DNA of 64,000 nt from an uncultured Aquimarina sp. (GTDB lineage Bacteria; Bacteroidota; Bacteroidia; Flavobacteriales; Flavobacteriaceae). The position numbers were made by a program, and so were the translations under genes. This document shows, piece after piece, positions 33,840-43,624 of the stretch (position 1 is its first letter; every line of letters begins with the position of its first letter). Where the stretch lies: the NCBI RefSeq assembly GCF_947492405.1, contig NZ_CANLMP010000010.1:62001-126000 (forward strand). Reading direction: 5' to 3'. The notes beneath the pieces are model-generated. The model did no database searches and was not told the origin of the DNA. It worked only from the letters and a program-made list of their open reading frames with translations.

Positions 33840-35759
33840 TTATAAAGAAGTAGCCCAAGCAAAATCAGCAGCCACTGTTGTAGAAGTATTGTATGCTGTA
33901 CCTTCTACTGCATCAGCACTATCTACTTGTAAGTTAGAAGCAGGAGCACTATCTCTAAAATCAAATTGCGTATCGAATCCTGTTAGAGAAAGACCAGTAA
34001 TAGTAGCACCAGAATTATTTTTGATTTGAATTCCAGTACCGCCCATAGTTGAAACTGCAGTATAATTAACAAGTGTAGGATTGTTATTAACTCCATCAGC
34101 CTCTATAGCTGTAGAAAAATCTGCTATGGTGATGTTTACAAAAGTATTAGTAAGAGTTCCATTCCAACCTTCAGTCCAATCTACAGCATCATCTTCAAGG
34201 TTTTCAGCATAGAAATTTGTTACGTTAACAGTACCTCCGAAGAATTCAACTCCATCATCAGAACCTCCGATAACTGCTACGTTGGTAATAGTTGTTCCAC
34301 TACCTACGGCATAAAGAGTTAGACCGTTAAACTGAGAATCTGCATTGATTTGTGCTCCAGTATTTTTTAGTACTAAATAATTGATAGTACCAGAGTTATC
34401 TGTATCGTTGTTTCCTCCATAAACAAGACCACCTACTTCTGCAATAGCATCTACTCCTTCAGTAGTTGTAGCATCACCACAGATAAGTAATCCTCCCCAA
34501 GCTTCACCATCGTTAGATTCCATTACGACTGGATTAGCCATGGTTCCTTGGATATCGATAGAAGCATCTTTTAATACAGCAAGGTAATTTGCAGTTCCAG
34601 ACTCAGAAGTAATTGTAGTTCCAGCTGGAATTGTTAAAGTAGCACCATTACTTACTAAAACTGGTCCACTTATTTCATACGCAACTGAAGCATCCAGTGT
34701 AAGATCGCTAGAAATAGTAGCTGGTAATACGTTACCAGAGCCAGTTCCTGCATCTATAACCCAAGCAAATAAACTAGCGTTTGTAGAAGAAGTACTAAAT
34801 ACAGCGTCATCCGCAGTATCTGCATCAGCACTATCAATTTGTAAGTTAGAAGCTGGAGCACTATCTCTAAAGTCGAAAGACGTATCAAAACCAGTTAATG
34901 TTAAACCATTGATAGTTGCACCAGAATCATTTTTGATTTGGATAGCCGTACCTCCAGTAGAAGAAATTGCTGTAAAGTTAACAAGTGTTGGGTTGTTATT
35001 CACACCATCAGCTTCGATAGCAGTAGAGAAATCAGAAATAGTATTTGTAACATATGCATTTGTCAATACACCATTCCATCCTTCAGTCCAGTCAACAGCA
35101 TCATCTTCGTTATTCTCTAAGTACATATTTGTAACAGATACAGTCCCTCCGAAAAATTCTACACCATCATCAGTACCATTGATGATTGCTACGTTGTCGA
35201 TGGTAGTTCCGGAACCAACAGCATATAACGTAAGACCGTTAAACTGAGAATCTGCATTAATTTGTGCACCAGCATCTCTTAGGATTAAATAATCGATGTT
35301 ACCAGAGCGATCTGTATCATTAGTTCCACCATAGATAAGACCACCAACTTCAGCTGTCGCATTTGTTCCTTCTGTAGTAGTAGCATCTCCGCAAATCACT
35401 AACCCACCCCAAGCACCTGCTTGACCGTTAGAACGCATAATCACTGGATTTGCTGCTGTTCCTTGAATATCAATATCAGCCCCTTTTAATACTGCTAAGT
35501 AATTTTCGACACCAGCGTCTGATACGATTTCTGTCCCTGCAGGTATCGTTAAAGTAGTTCCTGAAGCAACAGTTACTGTTCCTGTAATTTTATATTGAAT
35601 ACTAGCATCCAATGTACGATCAGCATTAATAATACCATTTAGAACAGAATCATCTGTTGGTGTAGGAATTATTCCTCCATCATCATCATCTCCACAGGAA
35701 ACAAGAAGTAATCCTGTAAATAGTGCAAAGCTTAATAATTTACTAAAAGTTTTCATCAT
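33840..35759 (-). CDS. Asp-rich repeat lipoprotein with internal tandem duplication, partner of a TonB-dependent receptor
   Basis: A 639-residue lipoprotein (signal MKTFSKLLSFALFTGLLLVS with lipobox VSC, then DDDDGG). The mature part has two copies of a roughly 300-residue domain, about residues 40-335 and 345-639. They are very similar; for example both contain AQINADSQFNGLTLYAVGSG, DDGVEFFGGTV, EDDAVDWTEGWNG and STAIEADGVNNNPTLVN. The short beta-strand, Gly/Asn/Asp-rich pattern suggests a right-handed beta-helix. Conserved acidic clusters could bind metal or ligand. It starts 23 bases after the TonB-dependent receptor gene on the same strand. It is not a SusD homologue. A single-domain paralogue lies at 39463-40626 behind the second receptor. 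Confidence 0.8.
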   Translation of the reverse strand: MMKTFSKLLSFALFTGLLLVSCGDDDDGGIIPTPTDDSVLNGIINADRTLDASIQYKITGTVTVASGTTLTIPAGTEIVSDAGVENYLAVLKGADIDIQGTAANPVIMRSNGQAGAWGGLVICGDATTTEGTNATAEVGGLIYGGTNDTDRSGNIDYLILRDAGAQINADSQFNGLTLYAVGSGTTIDNVAIINGTDDGVEFFGGTVSVTNMYLENNEDDAVDWTEGWNGVLTNAYVTNTISDFSTAIEADGVNNNPTLVNFTAISSTGGTAIQIKNDSGATINGLTLTGFDTSFDFRDSAPASNLQIDSADADTADDAVFSTSSTNASLFAWVIDAGTGSGNVLPATISSDLTLDASVAYEISGPVLVSNGATLTIPAGTTITSESGTANYLAVLKDASIDIQGTMANPVVMESNDGEAWGGLLICGDATTTEGVDAIAEVGGLVYGGNNDTDNSGTINYLVLKNTGAQINADSQFNGLTLYAVGSGTTITNVAVIGGSDDGVEFFGGTVNVTNFYAENLEDDAVDWTEGWNGTLTNTFVNITIADFSTAIEADGVNNNPTLVNYTAVSTMGGTGIQIKNNSGATITGLSLTGFDTQFDFRDSAPASNLQVDSADAVEGTAYNTSTTVAADFAWATSL

Positions 35760-35782
35760 TGTTTATATTTAATTAATAGTTT

Positions 35783-38632
35783 TTAAAATTTATAACTAAG
35801 ACTCAAAGAAGTTTCTATACCCGTAGAATATGATAAAATGGTACTTTCAAATTGGTTACCGCTAACCACTTCTTGAATAAATTGCGTTCTCTCTATAGTT
35901 GGATTTAATAAGTTTTTTGCGGTTAATCCTATACTCCAATGATTATTTATCTGTTTATTAGCAATCAAATCCAAGGTTACAAAACCCTTTTCTATGATTT
36001 CACCATTGAAGAAAACATCTGGTTGCTGTTGATTTCTAGGAGCTCCTAGAGCAAAAATCTTATCAGATGCATAATTACCTGTTAGCGTAAGCTCATAAGG
36101 GAATTCATTACCCGAGTTGAATGTTAATGACAGGTTTGAGATCCAATCAGATGCTCCTTCCAATCCAATTTCAGTTCTATCACCGTATTTAAAAGTTTGT
36201 TCAAGAGTTCCATCTTCTCTAATTACATCTTTTAAATCTTGTACATGGTCTAGGTAAGAAATGTTACCACTAAGTCTTAGGTTCGGATTTGATTCTTGTT
36301 TCTTTATTATGTAGACTCTCCCTTCAAGTTCAAATCCTAAAATTCGAGCTCTATCACCTGTATTGAAGTAAGAGAAAATATCTTCTCCTCCTCTTTGTAA
36401 ACCTCGGTTTATTGGGTCTTCTATCCTTTTATAGAAAGCACTAAAGGATAGTAATTCATCATTTTCTGGAAAAAACTCTACTTTAAAATCTACATTATAG
36501 TTTTGAGATCTTTCTACATTAGGATTTCCCTGAAATACCTGCCCAACCTGAGAAACATATTGGAAAGGAGCAATTTCTTTAAATTCAGGTAAGGTTTGAC
36601 CTAAACTTCCAGAAAGACGCAATGCTAATTTTTCGTTTACTGCATATTTTAAGTTCAGATATGGGTAGAAATTATCATATTCTTTATTGGAACTACCTAT
36701 TCTGGCTTGGCCTGTGAGAGGATTTACAAAATTCCCTACATCAAAGTTAACGTCAATTTCATCTTTCTGATAACGAACACCAACTTGTGCCGTGAATTTG
36801 TCAAATTTTCCTGTAAAGTTTGCATTACCAGAATAGGAAAGAAGTTCTGCGTCATAAGTGTCTATCGGCTGTACGTTAAGCTGCAACGCTCCATTATCAA
36901 AGTTTTGTTGTGTGAAAATATCACCTATAGCATCTATTGAGGTAGGATTAATTTCAACATTACCTTCTTCAACTCCAAAAAACTGTGATAAGAAGTCTCT
37001 TGTCTTGTTTCTAAAATCTCCTCCAATATTTAAAACAAAAATATCTTCTTCGTCTTCATTTTGTTTAAGAACCCATTCATCTGAGATTCTCGCATTGATT
37101 TCTTGATCTGTGATTTCCTGAACAGATTTTCTTTGTTGAAATCCTCCGGTAAATCCAAGTTCTATGATGCCATCTTCATTCTCAGGTGTGTTTGGATTAT
37201 CGTTAAGGATATTTACTTCATTACGAATTCTATTAGGTTCATTAGCTACCAAATAATTGAACCCAGCTGCCCATTCTAAATTATTCTTTTCAGAAAAAAC
37301 ATGCTCTCCAATAAGCTGCGTGGCTGATAAAAAAGTATTTTTTATATTTTGATCTCTAAGAAATTGAGATCCTTCTTCAATATTATCTAATTCTTCAAAA
37401 AATTCAGTAGTACGCTCACGTCCAGCTTCCAACGTCTCTTCAAAAACTTTGTTAATAGCGAAAGTGTTAAAAGATAATTTATGATCATTACTAATTTTGT
37501 ACTGACCGTGTAACATCGCTGTTGAATTAACTGTACGTAACCAGCGTCTTAAATCATCCTCAGGTACTATGTCCCTTAGGTTTCCTTGATCATATTCCCT
37601 GAATAAACCTTCTCGATATTCGTAATCAATGGATTGGCCACCACTAAAATAAACTTTGAAATTTCTTTCCTCACCTAATATACCGCCAACATTAAATCCA
37701 AATCCATAGTTAATAGGAGTAGATATCTCTGTGGTGTTCCACGATTGCTGAGTTATAGCGTTTACAAGGTTGTCAGCTTCAAATTCACGGCTATATATCC
37801 CTAAAGAAATATCGTCATTATTCGCTGTAGCTTTAAAATTGTTAAAAATGTCGTTATCGGCTACATTAGAATTAACTCCACTACTAATACTTGCACCGAT
37901 GTCTTTTGTTTTGGTAACTTGTTTAGAAACGATATCTATATTTCCAGAAGCAAGATCTGCAGAATTGGAAGGGGCAAAAGTTTTGCTTATTGATACGTTC
38001 CCTATAAACCTAGCTGGAAACAGTTCTAAATCTATATTTTTTTTATCGATATTGTCGGATGGGATCGGTAATCCATTAAGTGTTGTGCTTAAATAACGAT
38101 CTCCTAAACCTCGTACATAAATATCTCCTGATCCTTCTGCTTTAGAAACACCTGATATTTTTGTAGTTGCAGCAGAAGCATTCGAAACGCCAAGTCTTGC
38201 TAGTTGTTCTGCTCCTATACTCTCTTTTATTTGAACAGCATTTTTTTGTTCTAATAATAAGGCTTCTTCTCTTTCCCTACTTGTTTGAACTTTGATAATA
38301 ACTTCTTCTAATGCGGCGGCAGTAGCTCCTAGTGCTGTGTCAATAACAGTTACTTTGTCGGATTCTACTACTACATCAGGAATGCGTAAGGTTTCATAAC
38401 CAGTAAAACTAAATTCTAAGGTATAGGTTCCAGAAGGAACATTGGTCATTTCATACTTTCCATCAAAATCTGTGGAAGTACCCAAGGTAGTTCCAACAAT
38501 TACAATATTTGCAAAAGGAAGTGGTTGGTTGTTTACTTCTTTGTCTAGAAGTGTTCCGGCGATGGATCCGGTTTCTTGTGCAAAATTTAATCCAAGATAA
38601 AACAGTGCAATTACTGTAAAAAGTTTTCTCAT
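35783..38632 (-). CDS. TonB-dependent outer-membrane receptor, copy 1
   Basis: A 949-residue receptor. Signal peptide MRKLFTVIALFYLGLNFAQE, then a carboxypeptidase-regulatory-like domain (GSIAGTLLDKEVNNQPLPFA, DFDGKYEMTNVPSGTYTLEF), then a plug with DIYVRGLGDRYLSTTLNGLP and DLASGNIDIVSK. A 22-strand barrel should follow, ending SYSTGIETSLSLSYKF with the terminal aromatic. It is shorter than typical SusC proteins. It imports a ligand using TonB energy; the ligand is unknown. It is transcribed with the 639-residue lipoprotein. A paralogue with the same plug motif lies at 40672-43527. Neighbouring phosphate genes and 11-bp phased repeats upstream suggest phosphate control (inference). Confidence 0.9.
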   Translation of the reverse strand: MRKLFTVIALFYLGLNFAQETGSIAGTLLDKEVNNQPLPFANIVIVGTTLGTSTDFDGKYEMTNVPSGTYTLEFSFTGYETLRIPDVVVESDKVTVIDTALGATAAALEEVIIKVQTSREREEALLLEQKNAVQIKESIGAEQLARLGVSNASAATTKISGVSKAEGSGDIYVRGLGDRYLSTTLNGLPIPSDNIDKKNIDLELFPARFIGNVSISKTFAPSNSADLASGNIDIVSKQVTKTKDIGASISSGVNSNVADNDIFNNFKATANNDDISLGIYSREFEADNLVNAITQQSWNTTEISTPINYGFGFNVGGILGEERNFKVYFSGGQSIDYEYREGLFREYDQGNLRDIVPEDDLRRWLRTVNSTAMLHGQYKISNDHKLSFNTFAINKVFEETLEAGRERTTEFFEELDNIEEGSQFLRDQNIKNTFLSATQLIGEHVFSEKNNLEWAAGFNYLVANEPNRIRNEVNILNDNPNTPENEDGIIELGFTGGFQQRKSVQEITDQEINARISDEWVLKQNEDEEDIFVLNIGGDFRNKTRDFLSQFFGVEEGNVEINPTSIDAIGDIFTQQNFDNGALQLNVQPIDTYDAELLSYSGNANFTGKFDKFTAQVGVRYQKDEIDVNFDVGNFVNPLTGQARIGSSNKEYDNFYPYLNLKYAVNEKLALRLSGSLGQTLPEFKEIAPFQYVSQVGQVFQGNPNVERSQNYNVDFKVEFFPENDELLSFSAFYKRIEDPINRGLQRGGEDIFSYFNTGDRARILGFELEGRVYIIKKQESNPNLRLSGNISYLDHVQDLKDVIREDGTLEQTFKYGDRTEIGLEGASDWISNLSLTFNSGNEFPYELTLTGNYASDKIFALGAPRNQQQPDVFFNGEIIEKGFVTLDLIANKQINNHWSIGLTAKNLLNPTIERTQFIQEVVSGNQFESTILSYSTGIETSLSLSYKF

Positions 38633-38907
38633 TTCGTATTCGTAAAATTCTGTTACAAATAAATACGGTTTTACAGTAAAGAATCTTATCCTATTATTAT
38701 CCTTAGTTTAAGGGATTGTAATTTTGAAAAAAATAGAGATAAGTGGAGTTTTTGGTAATTTTTTAATCTGTTTTTTCGGTATTGTCTTATTGAATATTTG
38801 TTTTTAAACCAAGGTTTTACACGGTATTAAGATTTTTTGTTTTTGTTGTAATAATTTGAAAGTTTGTTTCAGGAGGTTAACAATGTTCAAGTTTGATAGT
38901 TTTATAA

Positions 38908-38936
38908 AATATTACATAAACATTATCGCAATGTTA
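38908..38936 (-). promoter_or_regulatory. three 11-bp-phased TAAN heptamers, candidate Pho box of receptor 1
   Basis: On the minus strand the heptamers read TAACATT, TAATGTT and TAATATT, at plus positions 38930-38936, 38919-38925 and 38908-38914, each 11 bp apart. Orientation matches the receptor gene, but the distance to its ATG (276 bases) is long. OmpR/PhoB-type regulators bind such 7+4 direct repeats. Confidence 0.4.
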
Positions 38937-39104
38937 AACGGGTAAAAATGTATGTACTGGTCTTAACAATTGGATAAACTTACGATACGAATAGTTCTAA
39001 TGTTTTTGTATTTTTTTAGGAATCATAAGAGGTTTTGTGTCAGTGAAAGACAACTTTATAGTTAATCTCTTAAAAATATCCATTTTTAGAATTTTATAAA
39101 AAAG

Positions 39105-39160
39105 AGAAGGCTGAATAGAAACATTATTGTTGTTGGATAATAATGATCTTCCAGCCTTCT
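39105..39160 (-). terminator. orphan two-stem hairpin with minus-strand T-run
   Basis: The outer stem AGAAGGCTG/CAGCCTTCT (39105-39113 and 39152-39160) encloses an inner stem CATTATT/AATAATG (39122-39128 and 39139-39145). On the minus strand it is followed by CTTTTTTAT. No annotated gene ends here, because the lipoprotein gene has its own terminator at 39390-39436. Confidence 0.5.
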
Positions 39161-39389
39161 ACGAACACGTTTCTTTATATCGAATAGCTAACTCAAAATA
39201 TTCAAGAAAGTATTACGCGTAGTATTTATTTTGATATAGTGTTATTTTAAAAATCTAGTTACAAATAAATAAAGATTGTCTGAGTTGTATTTTATTTGAG
39301 TATTATACTTGTATTATGAGAATGTAACTTAAGTGCAAAGAATTAAAAGAAAAGGTTAAGAAAGGCAATGTTTTGTAAAAGAATAATAA

Positions 39390-39436
39390 AATAAGCTGTT
39401 CGAAAAATATTTTAAACACTTTTCAAACAGCTTATT
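39390..39436 (-). terminator. terminator of the single-domain lipoprotein gene
   Basis: 17-base arms (39390-39406 and 39420-39436) pair with a single mismatch over a 13-base loop. On the minus strand it follows the stop at 39463 and runs into T-rich DNA. Confidence 0.75.
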
Positions 39437-39462
39437 ATTAACTGAATTCTTATTTCGTATTA

Positions 39463-40626
39463 TTAGTTACGAGTCCATCCAGAATTCCATGAGTTGTAAT
39501 CCGCACCAGTTCCGTTACCAACACCAGTGATTACATCAGCTTCTCCAAAAGTAGCTCCTGTATCATTTTTAAGATTAAGTGTGATATCGTCAAAAGTGAT
39601 ATCTGTAATAGAAGTTTCATCATTTAAAACACCGTTTCCAGTCTCAGTATCGTCAAGATCAAAACCTTCTGCAAAACCTTCTAAAAGTACATTGGTAAAT
39701 GTAGCTCTTGTTCCGGCGCGTAATCGGATAGCTTCATTCTCATTAGAAGAACCAAGTCCATTGATGGTAAGATTTGTTACTGTAGGAGCTGACCAAAATA
39801 CTGGATTAGAATTATTTCCTATATCTGTGTTAAAACCATCACCTTCTATTCCTTTATCATGAGATTGTCTGTGCTCGATATATACATTGGTTAATGTTCC
39901 TGTAAATCCTTCAGTCCAGTCTACAGAATCATCTTGTGCACCAATTACTGATATAAATGAAGCGTTCACGGTTCCTCCAAAAAACTCTACTCCATCATCT
40001 GCTCCTTCAAAGGCCTGAATAAATTCGATAGTAGTTCCATTTCCTACTGCGTAGAATGAAAATCCATTATTCTCTGAAGCTGCATCTGCTGCACCACCAG
40101 AATATTCGATACGAACATATCTAAGGATACCTGAGTTATCATTTACAGCACTACCACCATATGGTAATCCTCCAATTTCAGAAGTAGAGGTAGCATCACC
40201 TCCTACAACAGAGTTTATTGGTGCTCTACCTAATAGGATTAGACCTCCCCAGTCTCCAGGATTAGGAGTTGAGGTAGCAGAAGTAAATACAATAGGATTA
40301 GAAGAAGTTCCTTCAGCATTAATAGTCCCTCCTTGTAGTACAGCGATATATACATCAGATCCAGTAGCTGCTCGTACTACTACACCTGGCTCTACAGTTA
40401 GCGTAAAACCTTCAGGTACAATAAGAGCGCTATTAAGAGAATACTCTGTGTTTGACTCAAGAGTAAGGTCCTCTGTAAGAGTACCTCCAATTACTATATC
40501 AGTAGGGTCTACAGGAGAACCATCACCGTTAATATTAATAGTAATATCTGAGGTGTCATCACTAGCACATGCTGCAAAAAGCATAGCAATGGCAACGATT
40601 TTTAAAAGAAATATACTTGCTTTCAT
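39463..40626 (-). CDS. Asp-rich repeat lipoprotein, single domain, partner of TonB-dependent receptor 2
   Basis: A 387-residue lipoprotein: signal MKASIFLLKIVAIAMLFAAC with lipobox FAAC. It then has one copy of the roughly 300-residue beta-helix-like domain that is doubled in the 639-residue paralogue. Shared motifs are TLTVEPGVVVRA, DWGGLILLGRAP, EIGGLPYGGSAVNDNSG, NNGFSFYAVGNGTTIEF, DDGVEFFGGTV and QDDSVDWTEGFTG. The C-terminus DYNSWNSGWTRN differs from the paralogue. The start lies 45 bases after the stop of receptor 2. I infer that the pair forms one surface uptake complex, with the lipoprotein taking the place that SusD has in SusCD systems. Ligand unknown. Confidence 0.8.
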   Translation of the reverse strand: MKASIFLLKIVAIAMLFAACASDDTSDITININGDGSPVDPTDIVIGGTLTEDLTLESNTEYSLNSALIVPEGFTLTVEPGVVVRAATGSDVYIAVLQGGTINAEGTSSNPIVFTSATSTPNPGDWGGLILLGRAPINSVVGGDATSTSEIGGLPYGGSAVNDNSGILRYVRIEYSGGAADAASENNGFSFYAVGNGTTIEFIQAFEGADDGVEFFGGTVNASFISVIGAQDDSVDWTEGFTGTLTNVYIEHRQSHDKGIEGDGFNTDIGNNSNPVFWSAPTVTNLTINGLGSSNENEAIRLRAGTRATFTNVLLEGFAEGFDLDDTETGNGVLNDETSITDITFDDITLNLKNDTGATFGEADVITGVGNGTGADYNSWNSGWTRN

Positions 40627-40671
40627 GGGTTTTTGTTTTAATTAATTTTATTCGTGTTCGTTTTAATTGTG

Positions 40672-43527
40672 TTAAAATGTGTATTTAAATTGTAATCCGA
40701 TATTTACTCCTCTTTTATAGCTAGAAAGGGCAAACTCATCTATTGGATTGATTTCATTATTTTCATTTCTTGTGAATGGAATTCCAAAAGTCGTAAGAAC
40801 ATCTTCTGATATGGTTGCGTTTTCTCTTACTCTTTTTATAGTAGGGTTCAACAGATTTTTAACGCTAACATTGATTTCAAAATTCTCACGTACTTTGTTT
40901 TTCCAAACAAAGTCCAGTGTTGGAACTCCTTTTTCGACAATATTTCCTAATTGTCCAGCTCCTAATGCGTCAATTCGATCAGAGAAGTAGGAGAATACAA
41001 GGTTTGCTACAGGTTTATAATCTCCAAAAGTTGGTGTATAACTTACATCCGCATTTATCAAAAATGGTGATGCTCCTTGTAGTTCGTCAGAATCTCTATT
41101 AAAATTTGTGTTAAAGGTTCCCGAAACAGTTTTTAAATCCTGTTTTGTAGAGGTGTAGGTAAGATTTAGACCTGCAGAAAGAAGACTTTCTTCTTCTGTG
41201 TTTAATAACAACGCTTTGCGTGCTTCTAATTCAATACCGAAAACCTCTGCTTTATCTCCTGTTCTAAAGAAACGTTGCGTTCCTGTAGCATCGTTAGCAG
41301 ATACCAAGTTTACAGGATCATTAATTTGTTTTGCGAAAGCGGCAATAGAAAATACTTGACCTCTTTCAAAGAACCATTCGTATTTTAAATCTAAATTGAT
41401 AATAGAAGAGAATGCAGGGTCATTTAATAAGTCTGGATTACCTCCGATACGATCAGTCACATTTTCATAAACAAATGGAGCTACTTCTTTAAATTCTGGG
41501 TTAGAAACCGTTCTACTTAAAGAAAAACGTAAGTTTTGATCTTCGTTTAATGCGTATTTTACATTTAAACTAGGTAGTAAAAAAGTTTCTGTTGCTTCAT
41601 TACGTCCTGGATTATTAAATGCAAGGTTGATCACATTATAGTCGATGCTTTGATTGAAAGATTCTACACGAAGTCCTGGAACAAATGTCCACTTCTCTCC
41701 ATATTTATAAATTGCATTAGCATATAGTGCATGTATATCTAGGTTTCCAGTATATGTATTTTCTGGAAGTCCCGGAAGATTTGTATTTCCTAATCCATTG
41801 GAAGGATCTAAAGCATTTATCACTACGGTATTATAGGTAACTCCTAAATTATCAATATTAAAAATTGAATCGAAATTATTAACATCAGTGACTTCAGTTC
41901 TTGGTTCAATAATGCTTAATCCAAAACGTTGGTTATCAAAATCACGTTGTTTTATACGCCCATTATATCCAAAATTAAAGGATAGATTTTCTTTATGTTC
42001 GTAAGCTACGTTTACACGACCATTCCATTCTTGATCTTCAATATTTTGGAAATAACGTTGGTTGTCAAAATCTACATTACGGAAAAGAACTGGATTTGTA
42101 CTAGGATCATTGTCTAATGCTAAGTCAAACTGCTCTAACGCAATACGCTTTCTATCCGGTTGACGAGCCAGAACACTGTTAAAACCAATTCCGTAATCTA
42201 CTTTTATCTTTTCATTGATGTTACTAACTCCAGATAATTGGTTAACATAGATCATGTCTTGTTCGAATTGCACATTTTGTGTAAAAAATCCGAAATCATC
42301 GATGTCTGCAATGGTGTTTCTATTAAATCCATTTCCGTCGATTCCAAAACGACCAACTTCATCTGTTGCATCATTAATAAATAAAGAAGTAAACTTTATT
42401 CTATGATCTCCGTTAATTCGGTATACAATATTTGCCATTGCCGTAGTAGTTCGGCTATATTCAAAAATTTCTGTATCTCTGAATATTTGATTTTCTGCTG
42501 CAGTTACATTTGCTGCTTCACCTCTTAGATATTCATAACTACTTCCAAAAGATGCAGTTCCGAAGATGCTTAGTTTTGATTCTTCCCCAATTTCCCAGGA
42601 TTTTCCTGCTGTAATTGATCCTGATAGACCAACTGGTCCCTCAGATGAAATAGGATCTACTCCATGAGATAAAACAACGGCAAAAGGATCGTTTTTATAT
42701 CTATTATAGAATCCAAAAAATCCTGTTCCTTCATTTTTTAGAAACTTTTTTCCAATTGAAGCGGTGTTTATGTTATTTCCTAGATCTACATCAATGTACG
42801 CTTTCCCAACATGTTCTTTTGCTTTAATGTCTACATTACCTGCGGCAAAGTCTCCATAAAAATTAGCAGCATAGGTTTTGCTTACACCAATGTTCTGAAT
42901 AACATCAGAAGAGAATAGGCCAAGATCTATATTTTTCTTATCTACGTTATTTGCAGGTAGTGATAAACCGTTAAATGTGGTGTTTAAGTATCTATCTCCA
43001 AGACCTCTAACATATACATTACCACCACCTTCTTGTTTTGAGATACCAGAGATTTTGGTAACAGCCGCGGCAGCATTACTTACTCCTTTGTTCGAAAGTT
43101 CTTGAGCTCCAATGCTTTGTTTCTGAACGACAGCACCTTTTTGATCTAAAAGTAGTGCTTGCACACTTTCTTTTTTAGTACTCGTGGTTCTAATAACAAC
43201 TTCATCTAGCGCCGCTGCACTTGCACCAATAGCTACATTTACAGTAGTGGTTTCATTCGGTTTTACAATAACTTCTTTTTCAAGAGTTTCGTATCCTATA
43301 AAGCTAAATTCTACAGTGTACGTTCCGGGTTCTAAATTTTCAATAGTATATAAACCATCAAAATCTGTAGTAGTACCTTTACTCGTCCCTTTAATTAAAA
43401 CATTAGCAAAGGGTAATGGTTGACTATTTGCTTCTTTATCAAGCAAAGTACCGGCTATGGAGCCAGTTTCCTGCGCACTAACTATTCCAACAACGAATAG
43501 TGCACAGAGAATTACAATATTTCTCAT
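40672..43527 (-). CDS. TonB-dependent outer-membrane receptor, copy 2
   Basis: A 951-residue paralogue of the 35783-38632 receptor: signal MRNIVILCALFVVGIVSAQE, carboxypeptidase-regulatory-like domain (GSIAGTLLDKEANSQPLPFA), plug motif NVYVRGLGDRYLNTTFNGLS followed by DKKNIDLGLFSS and FAAGNVDIKAKE, and a beta barrel ending SYKRGVNIGLQFKYTF. Like copy 1 it is followed by a repeat lipoprotein. The upstream region carries TAAC heptamers at six consecutive 11-bp steps (43563-43624), four of them good, directly before the gene. That is the strongest hint that this operon is controlled by an OmpR/PhoB-type regulator. Confidence 0.9.
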   Translation of the reverse strand: MRNIVILCALFVVGIVSAQETGSIAGTLLDKEANSQPLPFANVLIKGTSKGTTTDFDGLYTIENLEPGTYTVEFSFIGYETLEKEVIVKPNETTTVNVAIGASAAALDEVVIRTTSTKKESVQALLLDQKGAVVQKQSIGAQELSNKGVSNAAAAVTKISGISKQEGGGNVYVRGLGDRYLNTTFNGLSLPANNVDKKNIDLGLFSSDVIQNIGVSKTYAANFYGDFAAGNVDIKAKEHVGKAYIDVDLGNNINTASIGKKFLKNEGTGFFGFYNRYKNDPFAVVLSHGVDPISSEGPVGLSGSITAGKSWEIGEESKLSIFGTASFGSSYEYLRGEAANVTAAENQIFRDTEIFEYSRTTTAMANIVYRINGDHRIKFTSLFINDATDEVGRFGIDGNGFNRNTIADIDDFGFFTQNVQFEQDMIYVNQLSGVSNINEKIKVDYGIGFNSVLARQPDRKRIALEQFDLALDNDPSTNPVLFRNVDFDNQRYFQNIEDQEWNGRVNVAYEHKENLSFNFGYNGRIKQRDFDNQRFGLSIIEPRTEVTDVNNFDSIFNIDNLGVTYNTVVINALDPSNGLGNTNLPGLPENTYTGNLDIHALYANAIYKYGEKWTFVPGLRVESFNQSIDYNVINLAFNNPGRNEATETFLLPSLNVKYALNEDQNLRFSLSRTVSNPEFKEVAPFVYENVTDRIGGNPDLLNDPAFSSIINLDLKYEWFFERGQVFSIAAFAKQINDPVNLVSANDATGTQRFFRTGDKAEVFGIELEARKALLLNTEEESLLSAGLNLTYTSTKQDLKTVSGTFNTNFNRDSDELQGASPFLINADVSYTPTFGDYKPVANLVFSYFSDRIDALGAGQLGNIVEKGVPTLDFVWKNKVRENFEINVSVKNLLNPTIKRVRENATISEDVLTTFGIPFTRNENNEINPIDEFALSSYKRGVNIGLQFKYTF

Positions 43528-43562
43528 AACGTGTTCTAAATTCGGTGCAAATAACGATAGCT

Positions 43563-43624
43563 ATTGTTACCTGTGCGTTACTGAAAAATTAAATAAGAGT
43601 GATTATAACGTTACCTAATTGTTA
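43563..43624 (-). promoter_or_regulatory. six-step 11-bp-phased TAAC array, candidate Pho box of receptor 2
   Basis: On the plus strand GTTA occurs at 43566, 43577, 43610 and 43621. The two intermediate steps 43588 (ATTA) and 43599 (GTGA) are one base off. All are exact multiples of 11 bp apart. On the minus strand, the sense of the gene, the heptamers read TAACAAT, TAACGTT, TAACGCA and TAACAAT. The array ends 36 bases before the receptor ATG. Confidence 0.55.

Larger units (their letters stand above)
38633..39462. other. long intergenic region with phased repeats and hairpins
   Basis: 830 bases without a recognisable gene. It holds three 11-bp-phased heptamers (38908-38936), a structured hairpin with a minus-strand T-run (39105-39160) and the terminator of the lipoprotein gene at 39463. 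The stretch 39161-39389 is AT-rich with no frame I would call coding; a small RNA on the minus strand ending at the hairpin is possible. Confidence 0.5.

Noticed and set aside
33840..43527. SusC/SusD polysaccharide utilisation locus
   Set aside because: The receptors are shorter than SusC, the lipoproteins show no SusD-type helical TPR pattern, and no glycoside hydrolase is nearby.
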